Below are positions 44,620-53,906 of a stretch of 64,000 bases of DNA, in pieces. Source of the stretch: Halohasta litchfieldiae (lineage in GTDB: Archaea; Halobacteriota; Halobacteria; Halobacteriales; Haloferacaceae); NCBI RefSeq assembly GCF_002788215.1, contig NZ_CP024845.1, positions 2,418,001 through 2,482,000 on the forward strand, in the 5' to 3' direction. Every line of letters starts with the position of its first letter. The first letter of the stretch is position 1. Under the pieces are notes generated by a model. The model did not search any database and was not told the origin of the DNA. It worked only from the letters and a program-made list of their open reading frames with translations. Position numbers and translations under genes: made by a program.

Positions 44620-46116
44620 TTACTCAGTACCGAACCCTTCGCGGACGTCTTTCATCGATTCGACCGTTACTCGGTCCGGAATCTCTTCGATGGCATCGGC
44701 ATGCCACGCTTCGACTGCGAGTGTGAACTCGGTGTTAGGGTTGGTCTCGACGAGCCGCCGAACCCCCTCGGCAGCCGCGATCTGTCCGCCCCGGTCGGGG
44801 CGGTCAGGGACAGCCGCGGTAAACGGATAGCTTTCGGAGAGTTCGCGGGGAAACGGACCAAACGGCGGGACAACGCGCCATGCGGCGTCGTACTCATCAG
44901 AGCCGGGGGCCCCGGCCTCGGTCAGCAGGAGCCGGTCGGGCGTCGACAACCGATCAAGCCGCTCGTGGTGGCGCAGGACCTCGGGTCGACGGGCGCTTTC
45001 GGGCGAAGTGTAGAAGAAGGTGCCTTTCGAGACGGGGTCCTCGCGTTCGAGTTGGTCGGCGTGATCCAGCAGGGCACGGTAGCCATCGTACATCGAAGGG
45101 TGGCCGCGAGCGCGACGGTCGACCAGTTCGAGCAGGTTCCCGCTCCGGATCGCCTGCTTGATTCGGCGAAGCTCCTCGAAGGTGACGTGGAGATTGTGTT
45201 CGGCCAGCAGTCGCTCGCGTTCGTCGTCGTTTTGCTGCCGGATCTCCTCGGGCGTATGGGTGACACAGATCGGACACGAGCAGGGGAAGTAGTCGAGATC
45301 ATCCAGCTGTTGGGTGCCCGAGACGGTCAGGTATCGGCCCGCGCGGGCGTACAATGCGTAGGCCGCCGAGTCAAACAGGTCACAGCCCAGCGCGACCGCT
45401 AGCGCGAGCATCATCGGGTGGCCCGCGCCGAAAAGGTGGACCGGACAGTCGACACTCAGCCCACGTTTGGCTGCTGCGACTGTATGTACAAGATCGTCGT
45501 AGCGGTAGTTGTTCATCATTGGAACCACCGCTCCAATCGGGAACACGTCGAGATCGGTCGCGGCGGCGTGTCGACCGGCCTCTTCGCGGAGGTCGGGATA
45601 CGTCGACCCCTGAACGGGGGCGTTGATCAGCATCTCGCCGAGATCGAGACTCTCGGCATCAGCCAGTGCCTGCTCAGTGATTTCGAGATCCGACTGGGCC
45701 TGCTCGCGGCTTACATCCGGCGGCGTGGGGATGTCGACCGGCGTGCCGATGTCGGAGCCGATCTCGTGTTGGAACTTCAGGATTTCTTCGGTCGTCACGT
45801 CGATGTCGCCGTACTCCGAGAGCTGAAACGAGCCCGAGTCAGTCATGACCGCGCCATCGAAATTCAGCAGTTCGTGAAGGCCGTCGTTGAGGGCCTGTTG
45901 GCGGAGGCTCTCGGTTTGGCGGATGATGTAGGAGTTGGTGATGAGGATGTCGACGCCGAACTCGGATTCGAGCCGCGAGGGCTCGATAGTGAGCATATTG
46001 GGGTTGATAACGGGGAGGAGAGCCGGGGTTTCGACCGTGCGGCCCGCCCGTGGGACGTCGAGTCTGCCGATCCGCCCGGCACCGTCGGCATCCCGAATCT
46101 CGAAATGATCGCGCAT
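44620..46116 (-). CDS. tgtA: tRNA-guanine(15) transglycosylase (archaeal TGT)
   Basis: A 498-residue enzyme that swaps guanine-15 of tRNA for preQ0. The TIM barrel has TDSGSFQL with catalytic Asp93, the QGSTYPDLR loop (169-177), and zinc ligands CSCPIC (279-284). A C-terminal helical domain follows. A PUA domain is not obvious; in this lineage ArcS carries it. Together with queDEC, RaSEA and ArcS in this window, it completes archaeosine formation from carboxytetrahydropterin. Confidence 0.95.
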   Translation of the reverse strand: MRDHFEIRDADGAGRIGRLDVPRAGRTVETPALLPVINPNMLTIEPSRLESEFGVDILITNSYIIRQTESLRQQALNDGLHELLNFDGAVMTDSGSFQLSEYGDIDVTTEEILKFQHEIGSDIGTPVDIPTPPDVSREQAQSDLEITEQALADAESLDLGEMLINAPVQGSTYPDLREEAGRHAAATDLDVFPIGAVVPMMNNYRYDDLVHTVAAAKRGLSVDCPVHLFGAGHPMMLALAVALGCDLFDSAAYALYARAGRYLTVSGTQQLDDLDYFPCSCPICVTHTPEEIRQQNDDERERLLAEHNLHVTFEELRRIKQAIRSGNLLELVDRRARGHPSMYDGYRALLDHADQLEREDPVSKGTFFYTSPESARRPEVLRHHERLDRLSTPDRLLLTEAGAPGSDEYDAAWRVVPPFGPFPRELSESYPFTAAVPDRPDRGGQIAAAEGVRRLVETNPNTEFTLAVEAWHADAIEEIPDRVTVESMKDVREGFGTE

Positions 46117-46193
46117 ATGCCAGCCCTATCCGTGGCTGGTCGGTAAGGATTGCGTTCGGTGTTTCTGTCGGCTGTCGGTAGCCGCAGGGGGCC

Positions 46194-46739
46194 TCACCGG
46201 TGAGTGAGTTCGTAGTGGGTAACGGCGAGTGCGGCCCGTCCGTCGTCGAGTTCGTCGTCGACGACACTGGCGAGATACTCGTCGTAGTCAGTCACGTCGA
46301 CGCGAATAGACTCGTTGTCGTCGAGTTCCTGCTCGGCAGTCGGCTCGCAGTCGTGGGCGACGAAATGGTGGTGAACCGAGTTGGCGATCCCGTTCGATGG
46401 TTCAGTCGTTAGCAGGTGTTCGAGACTGCCTGCTTCGTAGCCAGTTTCTTCGCGGAGTTCCCGCCGAGCGGCATCGAACAGATCCTCCTCGCCTTCGACC
46501 GAGCCGGCCGGCAGCCCGCGGTTAACGCTGTCGACGGCCTGTCGCCACTCCTCGATGACGACCACATCGCCGTCGGGTGTTAGGGGGAGGATAACCACGG
46601 CTGGTGACTCGTCGACGTAGTGGTAGTCGGTGACGGTGCCGTCGGGGAGTTCGACCGCATCGCGACGGATATCGAATCCCGGACAGCGGTAGTCAATCTC
46701 CGTTGCCTTGGTCTCCCATTCGAGCGAGTCGTTGGTCAT
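46194..46739 (-). CDS. Nudix hydrolase
   Basis: A 181-residue protein with an intact Nudix box in GSVEGEEDLFDAARRELREETGYEAG (key residues G, E, REL.EE.G). The fold and the YRCPGFDIRRDAVELPDG start resemble ADP-ribose pyrophosphatases. Substrate not certain. It follows TGT by 77 bases on the same strand, but there is no sign of a common function. Confidence 0.9.
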   Translation of the reverse strand: MTNDSLEWETKATEIDYRCPGFDIRRDAVELPDGTVTDYHYVDESPAVVILPLTPDGDVVVIEEWRQAVDSVNRGLPAGSVEGEEDLFDAARRELREETGYEAGSLEHLLTTEPSNGIANSVHHHFVAHDCEPTAEQELDDNESIRVDVTDYDEYLASVVDDELDDGRAALAVTHYELTHR

Positions 46740-46770
46740 ATCCTGACTGTCCCGCGGCGATGGCTAAATA

Positions 46771-47154
46771 TCACCGGTCCGAATCCGTCGTGACGGTTTC
46801 GTCGACCGCGAAATAGCGGTCGGCGTGGCGTCGACAGCCCGGGTTGAACGCTGTTCCACAGTCCGGACACTGATGCTCGCAGTCGAGATACGTTCGGACA
46901 CTGAGTTCGCTGCCACAGACGCCACAGAGTACCGCTGGTTCGTCAAATCGGTCGCGGGGCCACTGTACGGCGTCGTGGTCGACACAGGCGGCGTGACACT
47001 CGAAACAGGGGTAATAAGTCTCACAACAGGGGAACTGAACCGCGATCACGTCGCGGTCGGTGTGGTAGTGGGCACACCGGGTTTGGTCGTCGACCGCGAG
47101 TCCCACGACGAGGCGCTGTTCCGGTGTCAGTCGACGTCGACACTCGGTCGTCAT
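46771..47154 (-). CDS. CHY-type zinc finger protein
   Basis: A 127-residue Cys/His-rich protein with CAHYHTDRD (CHY motif), FPCCETYYPCFECHAACVDH, CGVCG and CEHQCPDC. This is the CHY zinc finger fold that binds three zinc ions, seen in eukaryotic Pirh2 ligases and in stand-alone prokaryotic proteins of unclear role. No RING domain follows. Confidence 0.88.
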   Translation of the reverse strand: MTTECRRRLTPEQRLVVGLAVDDQTRCAHYHTDRDVIAVQFPCCETYYPCFECHAACVDHDAVQWPRDRFDEPAVLCGVCGSELSVRTYLDCEHQCPDCGTAFNPGCRRHADRYFAVDETVTTDSDR

Positions 47155-47180
47155 TGGGCTATGGTTGGGTCGCGGAGTAA

Positions 47181-48212
47181 TTACGATGGTGGACTATCAG
47201 TTCGGTCGAGTCGCACACGGACGAGGCTCCCGCTGTCGGAGGTTTCGATTTCGACCTCCGCACCGTAGCTGTCGGTGATCCATTTGACGAGCCAGAGGCC
47301 GAGGCCGCTACCGTGGTTCAGTGGGGTGATCTCGGCTGCGCCCAACACGATAGCCTGTTCGGCGTCTGGAATCCCCGGTCCGTTATCGAGGACTTCGAGC
47401 TGGACCTCCGAGGCGGCTGTCGTCACGCGGATGTTTACCTTCGGTGTCGGAGCATCGTTGTGGACGAGGGCGTTATCGACGAGGCTTCGAAGTAGCGTGT
47501 AGAGTCGTTTGTCAGCGGCGACTGAGAGGTCCGCTGGCAGATTGACACTGATCGTTGCCGTCTCGAACTGCTGTTGATACTCCGTGAGGACAGTCTTCAC
47601 GATAGGCCGCAGTGGGGTTGGTTCGACCGTTGTTTGCTCGCCAAGCACGCTGTCGACGATCTTCGCCTCCTCGCTGAGCCGCGCGAGACCCTCAGCAGTC
47701 TGTTTGATCGTCGTTGCGGCTGCGGTGATCTGGCTATCATCGGTCCTTTCGAGGATTGTATCGGCGACCCCGAGAACGATATTGAGGTCGTTCCGAAGGT
47801 TGTGCCGGACTACCCGCTGGAGCACATCGAGATAGCGTTCACGCTGCATCTCTTCGGTAATATCGGAGTAGATTGCGAACCCACAATCTTCGGCGTACGC
47901 CACGCCACGGTAGACAAACGTTCGGTTGCCGTCGACGGTGGCCCGCCTGACGACGGCTGCGTTTGACTCCCCGTCTGCGGTTCGTTGGTCGAAGTTCTCG
48001 GCTTCGGCCTGCTCGCTTGAGGGAACGATCAACTCGTTGAGTGGCTCGCCGATTGCCTCCTCGGCATCGTAGCCGAATATTGTCACGAATGTACAGTTGA
48101 CATCACGGACTATCGGCTCGTCGTCGACGAGCGCGAACTCGACGACCGCGTCGTTGAGTTGTTCGAACAGCTGTTGGAATCGATCGCTACTCTGTGTATC
48201 ATTCGTATTCAC
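47181..48212 (-). CDS. PAS-domain sensor histidine kinase
   Basis: A 343-residue cytoplasmic kinase. A single PAS domain (about 10-125) is followed by the HisKA-like H box with His137 in RVVRHNLRNDL, and a HATPase_c with N box LVDNALVHND, DNGPGIP and GSGLGLWLVKW. No membrane segment is present, so a soluble signal is likely. No response regulator is directly linked; the closest are at 50245 and 36616. Confidence 0.92.
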   Translation of the reverse strand: MNTNDTQSSDRFQQLFEQLNDAVVEFALVDDEPIVRDVNCTFVTIFGYDAEEAIGEPLNELIVPSSEQAEAENFDQRTADGESNAAVVRRATVDGNRTFVYRGVAYAEDCGFAIYSDITEEMQRERYLDVLQRVVRHNLRNDLNIVLGVADTILERTDDSQITAAATTIKQTAEGLARLSEEAKIVDSVLGEQTTVEPTPLRPIVKTVLTEYQQQFETATISVNLPADLSVAADKRLYTLLRSLVDNALVHNDAPTPKVNIRVTTAASEVQLEVLDNGPGIPDAEQAIVLGAAEITPLNHGSGLGLWLVKWITDSYGAEVEIETSDSGSLVRVRLDRTDSPPS

Positions 48213-48479
48213 AGCTGCTCACGCCCTCTATAGTCGAACAGTGGGTCACATCTGTTGGTGCCCAGAAAAAATAACCAGTATCGCATCTATTGTCTATCTC
48301 TGTTGAGATGCTTCTTTGTAATAAAACAAACTGTAAGGCCAATATGTGTTAGAAGCTATAGAAATGTTTGAATATATTAAATACATACTACCTTTACTTC
48401 CCAGTAAGTGTGTTTTGTGTGCCTGTGTTTTCTAAGTGTTTGACTTGGATTTATCACCTCTGGCGTTATTCACTCAGCT

Positions 48480-48881
48480 ATGACGATATTCGTGGTCGCA
48501 ACGAACTCGGTTCACACGAGTGCAGCGATCTGTGACTATCTCGGTGATCGAGTCGACGATGGCGACACCGTCCACGCGATCAACTCACATCTCGACGAGG
48601 CGTCGGCAACCGACGACGAACTCCGGGACGGCGAGGACGCGCTCAACGGGATCTACTCGCGGCTCGGCGCGATGACGACCGTCGAAACCCACCAGTTTGT
48701 TCGGGGCAACGTCCCGGCCGAAGACATCCTCTCGTTTGCCGAAACGGTTGAGGCCGACGAGATCGTCCTTGGTGTCAGGAAACCGACGTCGACGAGCAAG
48801 GTCGCTATCGGCAGCGTCACCGAACAGGTGTTGCTCCACTCGAGTCGACCGATGGCGGTTGTTCCACGCGAACTGGAGTAA
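48480..48881 (+). CDS. UspA-family universal stress protein
   Basis: A 133-residue USP-type protein ending in the ATP-binding motif GSVTEQVLLHSSRPMAVVP. The start IFVVATNSVHTSA and the central VRGNVPAEDILSFAE helix fit the family. The 267-base gap 48213-48479 before it is AT-rich with stretches such as AATATATTAAATAC; TGGATTTATCA about 27 bases upstream is a probable TATA element. Confidence 0.85.
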   Translation: MTIFVVATNSVHTSAAICDYLGDRVDDGDTVHAINSHLDEASATDDELRDGEDALNGIYSRLGAMTTVETHQFVRGNVPAEDILSFAETVEADEIVLGVRKPTSTSKVAIGSVTEQVLLHSSRPMAVVPRELE

Positions 48882-48944
48882 TGCTCTCAGATGGCGTCGC
48901 TGTAGCACGCCCACGGGAGCTGTTTACTGTTAGGTCCGCGAGTC

Positions 48945-49289
48945 TCAGAAAAAGAGCGCCGTCGACACGACCACCGTGTTCCAGCCAGTGACAGCGACGC
49001 CGAGGACGGCCAGCCCGAGCGGGATGCCAGTGCGGTGGGGGGTTGGGATAACTTGCCAGACGCCGTAACTCACACCTATTGTAAGGAATTTTAGCACGAA
49101 GAGGCTCATCACGCCGTACTGGTCGATCAGTGGACCGACGAGCGGCCCTGCCTCGATGATACCGCTGATTCGGAGCCCGATGACCGTCGTCACCAGATCA
49201 CCGACACCATAAAACGCAATCGCAACCAGCCACAATGCAGGCTGGAGCCGGTGGAGCCGACCCATCGAACCGCCGGACGAGCGAAACAT
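48945..49289 (-). CDS. Small membrane protein, DUF5658-like
   Basis: A protein of about 114 residues with three hydrophobic helices. Motifs GVGDLVTTVIGLR and EAGPLVGPLI resemble the gene at 25444-26010. The start is uncertain (ATG 49289, or 49268). Function unknown. Confidence 0.65.
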   Translation of the reverse strand: MFRSSGGSMGRLHRLQPALWLVAIAFYGVGDLVTTVIGLRISGIIEAGPLVGPLIDQYGVMSLFVLKFLTIGVSYGVWQVIPTPHRTGIPLGLAVLGVAVTGWNTVVVSTALFF

Positions 49290-49417
49290 ACCGGGTCTCC
49301 CACAGCATGCGGTTTTGTTAGCCGCCGCCACCGGCTGGTAGTGTCTCACTACCAACAGATACAGGCTGTCTGCGCACAGGGAAGGAGACTTAAGAGTGCC
49401 GTGACACCCGTAACGTA

Positions 49418-50233
49418 ATGGCTACTGCCTTCTTCGACCGGCTCGCCGACCGGATCGCTACCGTCGACAGCGTCGTCTCGGTCGGGCTTGACACCGACCC
49501 GACTCGCATTCCCGACCACCTCCAAGACAAAGATCTCCCGCAGTGGGCGTTCAATCGGCGAATCATCGACGCCACCCACGAACACGCCGCCTGCTACAAA
49601 CCTAACGCCGCCTTCTACGAGTCAGCCGACGGCTGGCGCTCGCTGCGGGAGACGATTGCCTACGCCCACGGGAAAGATGTTCCCGTGCTTCTGGATGCCA
49701 AACGCGCCGATATCGGCAACACGACCCGGCAGTACGCCAAGGTTTTAGAGGAGGTCGACGCGATCACGGTCAACCCCTACATGGGGCGGGACTCGCTGCA
49801 GCCGTTTTTGGATCGCGCCGACAAGGGCGTGTTCATTCTCTGTCGGACCTCGAACCCCGGCCGAGAAGATCTGCAGGATCTGGAACTCGACTCCGGGGAA
49901 GCTCTTTATAAACGGGTCGCCGCACTCGCCGATCTCTGGAACACCCACGGCAACGTCGGCCTCGTCGTCGGCGCGACCGGCCCCGACGAACTCGAAACGA
50001 TCCGCCAGTCGGTGCCCGACCTGCCGTTCCTCGTGCCGGGCGTCGGTGCGCAGGGTGGCGATGCCGAGGCCGCCGTCGAGCATGGGCTCCGAGGTGACGG
50101 TGTCGGCCTCGTCAACTCCTCGCGAGGGATTATTTATGCCGGCGAGGATCGGGGCAAGCAGTTCGCCAAGGCGGCTGGTCAGTCGGCCAAACAGCTCAAA
50201 CAGCGGCTGAACCAGTACCGAGACGTCGAGTAG
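49418..50233 (+). CDS. pyrF: Orotidine 5'-phosphate decarboxylase, type 2
   Basis: A 271-residue enzyme that makes UMP from OMP. The type 2 catalytic motif is VLLDAKRADIGNT, preceded by YKPNAAFYE, and the phosphate-binding end includes FLVPGVGAQGG and NSSRGIIYA. The length is that of the PyrF 2 subfamily, not the 215-residue archaeal type 1. Single gene. Confidence 0.94.
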   Translation: MATAFFDRLADRIATVDSVVSVGLDTDPTRIPDHLQDKDLPQWAFNRRIIDATHEHAACYKPNAAFYESADGWRSLRETIAYAHGKDVPVLLDAKRADIGNTTRQYAKVLEEVDAITVNPYMGRDSLQPFLDRADKGVFILCRTSNPGREDLQDLELDSGEALYKRVAALADLWNTHGNVGLVVGATGPDELETIRQSVPDLPFLVPGVGAQGGDAEAAVEHGLRGDGVGLVNSSRGIIYAGEDRGKQFAKAAGQSAKQLKQRLNQYRDVE

Positions 50234-50244
50234 CGGCCGTTCGC

Positions 50245-51483
50245 TCAGTTCTCACGAGTCTCTCCGCTTTCGAGTGCGCGCGTGAGCGTCGCAACCAACA
50301 CGTGTGCTAACTTCTTGTCAGTTGTATTGAATCCATCAACAGTGGTCGCCGAGGCGATGAAGACACCATGATCTCCGGCCGGGAGTATGAGTTCACTTCG
50401 GATGGGCGTTTCAGCATTGTACGCCTCCGGATGATCACGGATATCGGCCCGGAATATCTCTTCGCCCGTTTCGTACACCTGCCATATCAACCCCTCTTCA
50501 CGTTCCATCGATGGAATCGTCCCAAACAGCTGTTCGGTCTGTTCGGTCGACGCTATCGGAACGAGCAGATCCGCGTTTTCGGCCGGCGGTGCATAAAACG
50601 ACGCAAGCTCCAGTTCTAGGACGTCCTCGGCGGCTGAAAGACCGATATCGACGATCTCCTCGAAGCTGGTGGCGTCGATCAGCGTTCTGGTCGTCGTATG
50701 GAGTGCTTCGAGCCGGCGTTCCCGCCGTTTTCGGGCGGAAATATCCCGCACAACCCCGACGCTTGCCGCGTAGCTGTCGGTCCCACTGGCCACGGGAGCG
50801 ATATTGATTTCGGTCGGGATCTCCGTTCCATCGGTTGTTTCGACACACGCCTCGTAGGTCGACCAGTCGACGGTCGGATCGACCAGAATCTCGTCCAACC
50901 GGTCGCTCTCGGTCCGGTAGCCACCCTCTACTAAAAAGTCATCAGCATGCATCCGGTGTGCGATCTCCCGATCACAGCCGAGCATCTCGGCTAGAGCCTC
51001 GTTGGCAAGGGTGACCGATCCCTCGCTGTCGAGAATATACATCGGGTCGCCGACCGCCTCAACCAGCAACTGGTACTGTTCGAGTTCCCGCTGGGTTTGG
51101 TAGCTTTCGACGGCGTTGGTGATGCGGTTGGCAAGCAGTTGGTACTGCTCGGTGCCGGTCTGTTTCTGGAGATAGTCGGTCGCACCCGACGAGATCGCGT
51201 CGCTGGCGACTTTTTCGGAGCCCTCGCCGGTAAACAAAATAAATGGGAGCGAGGGATACGACTCCCGAACGGCTTCGAGAAACTCGATTCCCGTCGTCGA
51301 CGGCATCTGGTAGTCGCTCACGACACAGTCGAACGCCTCGTCTGCAAGCCGGTCGAGCCCATCGGCCGGACTCGTCTCGGTTGTGATCTCGAAGCGGTCG
51401 TCTTCCTGAGAGAGGAACTCCGCAGTGAGATCCAAAAATGACGACTCGTCGTCGACGTGGAGGATTCGAACCGAGTCCTTCAT
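50245..51483 (-). CDS. Receiver-PAS-GAF signalling protein without output domain
   Basis: A 412-residue protein with a receiver domain (Asp57 in DYQMPSTTG and TGEGSEK), a PAS domain (about 130-250, LVEAVGDPMYILDSEGS) and a C-terminal GAF-like domain (about 265-405). No kinase domain and no DNA-binding helix-turn-helix are visible. It may be a relay or adaptor that modulates another kinase by protein contact. The kinase at 47181 is a possible partner. Confidence 0.88.
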   Translation of the reverse strand: MKDSVRILHVDDESSFLDLTAEFLSQEDDRFEITTETSPADGLDRLADEAFDCVVSDYQMPSTTGIEFLEAVRESYPSLPFILFTGEGSEKVASDAISSGATDYLQKQTGTEQYQLLANRITNAVESYQTQRELEQYQLLVEAVGDPMYILDSEGSVTLANEALAEMLGCDREIAHRMHADDFLVEGGYRTESDRLDEILVDPTVDWSTYEACVETTDGTEIPTEINIAPVASGTDSYAASVGVVRDISARKRRERRLEALHTTTRTLIDATSFEEIVDIGLSAAEDVLELELASFYAPPAENADLLVPIASTEQTEQLFGTIPSMEREEGLIWQVYETGEEIFRADIRDHPEAYNAETPIRSELILPAGDHGVFIASATTVDGFNTTDKKLAHVLVATLTRALESGETREN

Positions 51484-51590
51484 AAATAATACAACACACT
51501 GCAGCCTAGGTAATTGTTCTGATTATCCTGACTGTCAGCCGAACTCGTCGTTTGGCCCCTACGCTGCTAGTAGCCGGTGGCTACCGCCGC

Positions 51591-52640
51591 TCAGATTTCG
51601 GGTGGGCTTTCGCGGCCGATGTGGATCTCTTGGCCCTCGACGTCTTCGAGTGCGGCGACGAGACCACCGATCTCGACCGGCCCTGACTCGGTGTCGACGG
51701 TCAGTGCGGCGATCTCCTCGGAGTCTTGGAAGGCGAGGTCGACGATCTTGCCGGCGCAGATGCGTGGCTCGCCGGTTTCGATGTCCCGACCCTCGACGGT
51801 GGCGTAGAAATCGCCGCCGAGTTCTCGGATGTCTTTGACCGCTCGGCGGATCGATGCATACCGGCGGGGGAAGGGTCGTTCCGTCCCGTTGACGGCGAGT
51901 GTTTCTGCGGTGGTCCACAGCACCGTGCCAAAGAACCCCGAGATCAGGAAGCCGAGCGCCGAACGGTTGAAAATCACGCCGTACCGGTCCTGATCGTCTC
52001 GGAGGGCGTCTTGGGTCGCATACACCGAGTGTTCGCCATCGGCAACCGCCAATACGGGTGTCGTGATGCCGCGACGGGCCCGAACCGTGGTTGCGACCGA
52101 AAGGTAGTCGAACGTCTCGGGATCGGGGGCCGCGGTGGCCGGGGTGAGCAGCAGGTCGATGCTGACACCGTTTGCGATCTGTCGCTGGAGGTCCTCGGCG
52201 AACTGCGTCAGTAGCTCCGGGGTCAGCGACAGGGCGAGTTCGAACTCCGCCGACTCGATACACTCCCGGAGATGTCGGATGATCGTCGACCGGGATTTCA
52301 CCAGCGACACGGCCTCCGTTTCCCGCGTCGGAGCCGTATAGCGGGCGGTGAGTTCGTCGACCATCTCGGTGAACGACGACTGGATCTCACCGAAGGCGTC
52401 TTCGGGATCGATGGCGACAACCTGCATCGGTCGCGACTCCCGGAGTTCGACGAGCTGTCTGTCGGAAAGGCTCCGCACGGTGTCGTACACTCGTGGCTGT
52501 GGGATGTCGGTTCGGTCAGCGATCTCACTGGCAGTGAGCTGGCCGTGTTCCAAGACGGCCAGATAGGCATCGATCTCGTAGTCGCCCAAATTAAACCGGT
52601 CGCCGACCGCATCCAGCGTCTGTCGGAGGTCATCTGCCAT
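51591..52640 (-). CDS. trmB: TrmB-family sugar-sensing transcription regulator
   Basis: A 349-residue regulator with an N-terminal winged helix (about 18-85, [21 protein letters not shown]), an amphipathic linker, and a C-terminal sugar-binding domain (about 110-345) in which [23 protein letters not shown] is recognisable. The length and layout are those of full TrmB, which in Halobacterium salinarum controls central carbon and redox genes. A TrmB-like site overlaps its own promoter at 52674-52689. Confidence 0.9.
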   Translation of the reverse strand: MADDLRQTLDAVGDRFNLGDYEIDAYLAVLEHGQLTASEIADRTDIPQPRVYDTVRSLSDRQLVELRESRPMQVVAIDPEDAFGEIQSSFTEMVDELTARYTAPTRETEAVSLVKSRSTIIRHLRECIESAEFELALSLTPELLTQFAEDLQRQIANGVSIDLLLTPATAAPDPETFDYLSVATTVRARRGITTPVLAVADGEHSVYATQDALRDDQDRYGVIFNRSALGFLISGFFGTVLWTTAETLAVNGTERPFPRRYASIRRAVKDIRELGGDFYATVEGRDIETGEPRICAGKIVDLAFQDSEEIAALTVDTESGPVEIGGLVAALEDVEGQEIHIGRESPPEI

Positions 52641-52673
52641 ACTACTCCGTGGCGAGCCAGTAGGTTTGTAAGT

Positions 52674-52689
52674 TACTATACTTTGAGTT
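52674..52689 (+). promoter_or_regulatory. TrmB-like binding site at the trmB promoter
   Basis: TACT, seven bases, GAGTT matches the TrmB consensus TACT-N7/8-GAGTA at eight of nine defined positions. It lies 34-49 bases upstream of the trmB ATG, over the likely TATA element on the minus strand, suggesting autoregulation. Confidence 0.5.
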
Positions 52690-52772
52690 GCACCCTGTTC
52701 CGTAATTCTGTATCTTCGAGCCCTCGATAGACAGGGAGAAACCCTTTTTCAGGCAGCCCATAACGTCACTGT

Positions 52773-53906
52773 ATGATCCGCTTCGGGCAGTTGCTACAGA
52801 CGACTTCGGGAGAGACCGAAGCTGACGCGTTGGCACAGCTACTGCCCGGCTGGCTCCAGTTCCCGGGCCACCGACTGCTGATGGCCCTGCTTGTGGTCGC
52901 GGCCGGTATCTGGCTCTCGAAACTACTGGTGCGGCTGTTGGGTCGACCCATCGCCCGCCGGTTTACCCGACAGAGCGTTGCCCAGACCGTCCTCGGCGGG
53001 GTTCGCGGCCTCACTATCGGCGGCTCGATCATCGTGGCTGGCTCGCTGGTCGGACTTCGAATCGGTGATATCGTCCTCTCGGTGACGGTCTTTTCGGCCG
53101 TCGTCGGTATTATCCTCGCGCCCATCGTCGGCAACATCCTTAACGGGTTTTTCGTGCTGGCCGACCAGCCCTTCGAGATCGGCGATATGATCGAACTCGA
53201 CGACGAGACCCGCGGCTTCGTCGACGATATCACGATCCGATACACGAAGATGTTCACCCTCGATAACACCTTTCTGGTGATTCCGAACGGGAACATCCGC
53301 GAGCGGGACGTGACCAACTACTCCGCCGAGGACGAACGAACCCGACTCTCGCTGGACGTACTGGTCACCTACGAGTCCGACATTCCTGAGGCCCGTCGAC
53401 TGATGGAGCGGGCGGCCAGAGACACCACCGATGTAATTCAGGGCGGTCCCGATATCCGGGTCGGGAGCGCACGGTATCCCGCCAATCCGGGCTGTCTTAT
53501 CGCTGATTACGCCGATAACGGAATCTTACTTCGGCTCCGCTACTGGGTGACGAAACCGTACAAGATCGCTACCGTTCACTCCGAGGTCCGCACCAAGATT
53601 CGAGAGGCGTTCGCCGCCGCCGACGCGACCGTCGAGATGGCCTACCCACACCAACAGCTCGTCTTCGACGACAACAGCGGCGAGGCGCAGGTCGCAATCC
53701 GCGAGGCTGCCGCCACAGCAGCCACCGACCCCGTCTCACCGGATGCCGCTGGAGACGCGGAGTCGACCGAGCCAACCACCGAATCGACCAGCCCGGCCGA
53801 CCCCGTATCTTCGCCGACTGACGGGGAATTCGGTGGCTCGATCCCGTCATCCGATGAGAGACCACAATCGGATGGGTCGACCGCAACCGACGGCGACTCG
53901 TCATAG
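52773..53906 (+). CDS. mscS: Mechanosensitive ion channel, MscS family (second copy)
   Basis: A 377-residue channel. Three membrane helices lie in residues about 30-135, with the pore helix ILAPIVGNILNGFFVLADQPFEIGDMIEL. A beta domain and an alpha/beta domain follow. The C-terminal 70 residues are a disordered Ser/Thr/Pro/Asp-rich tail not present in the paralogue at 33250. Stop and the convergent YcaO stop are adjacent. Confidence 0.9.
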   Translation: MIRFGQLLQTTSGETEADALAQLLPGWLQFPGHRLLMALLVVAAGIWLSKLLVRLLGRPIARRFTRQSVAQTVLGGVRGLTIGGSIIVAGSLVGLRIGDIVLSVTVFSAVVGIILAPIVGNILNGFFVLADQPFEIGDMIELDDETRGFVDDITIRYTKMFTLDNTFLVIPNGNIRERDVTNYSAEDERTRLSLDVLVTYESDIPEARRLMERAARDTTDVIQGGPDIRVGSARYPANPGCLIADYADNGILLRLRYWVTKPYKIATVHSEVRTKIREAFAAADATVEMAYPHQQLVFDDNSGEAQVAIREAAATAATDPVSPDAAGDAESTEPTTESTSPADPVSSPTDGEFGGSIPSSDERPQSDGSTATDGDSS

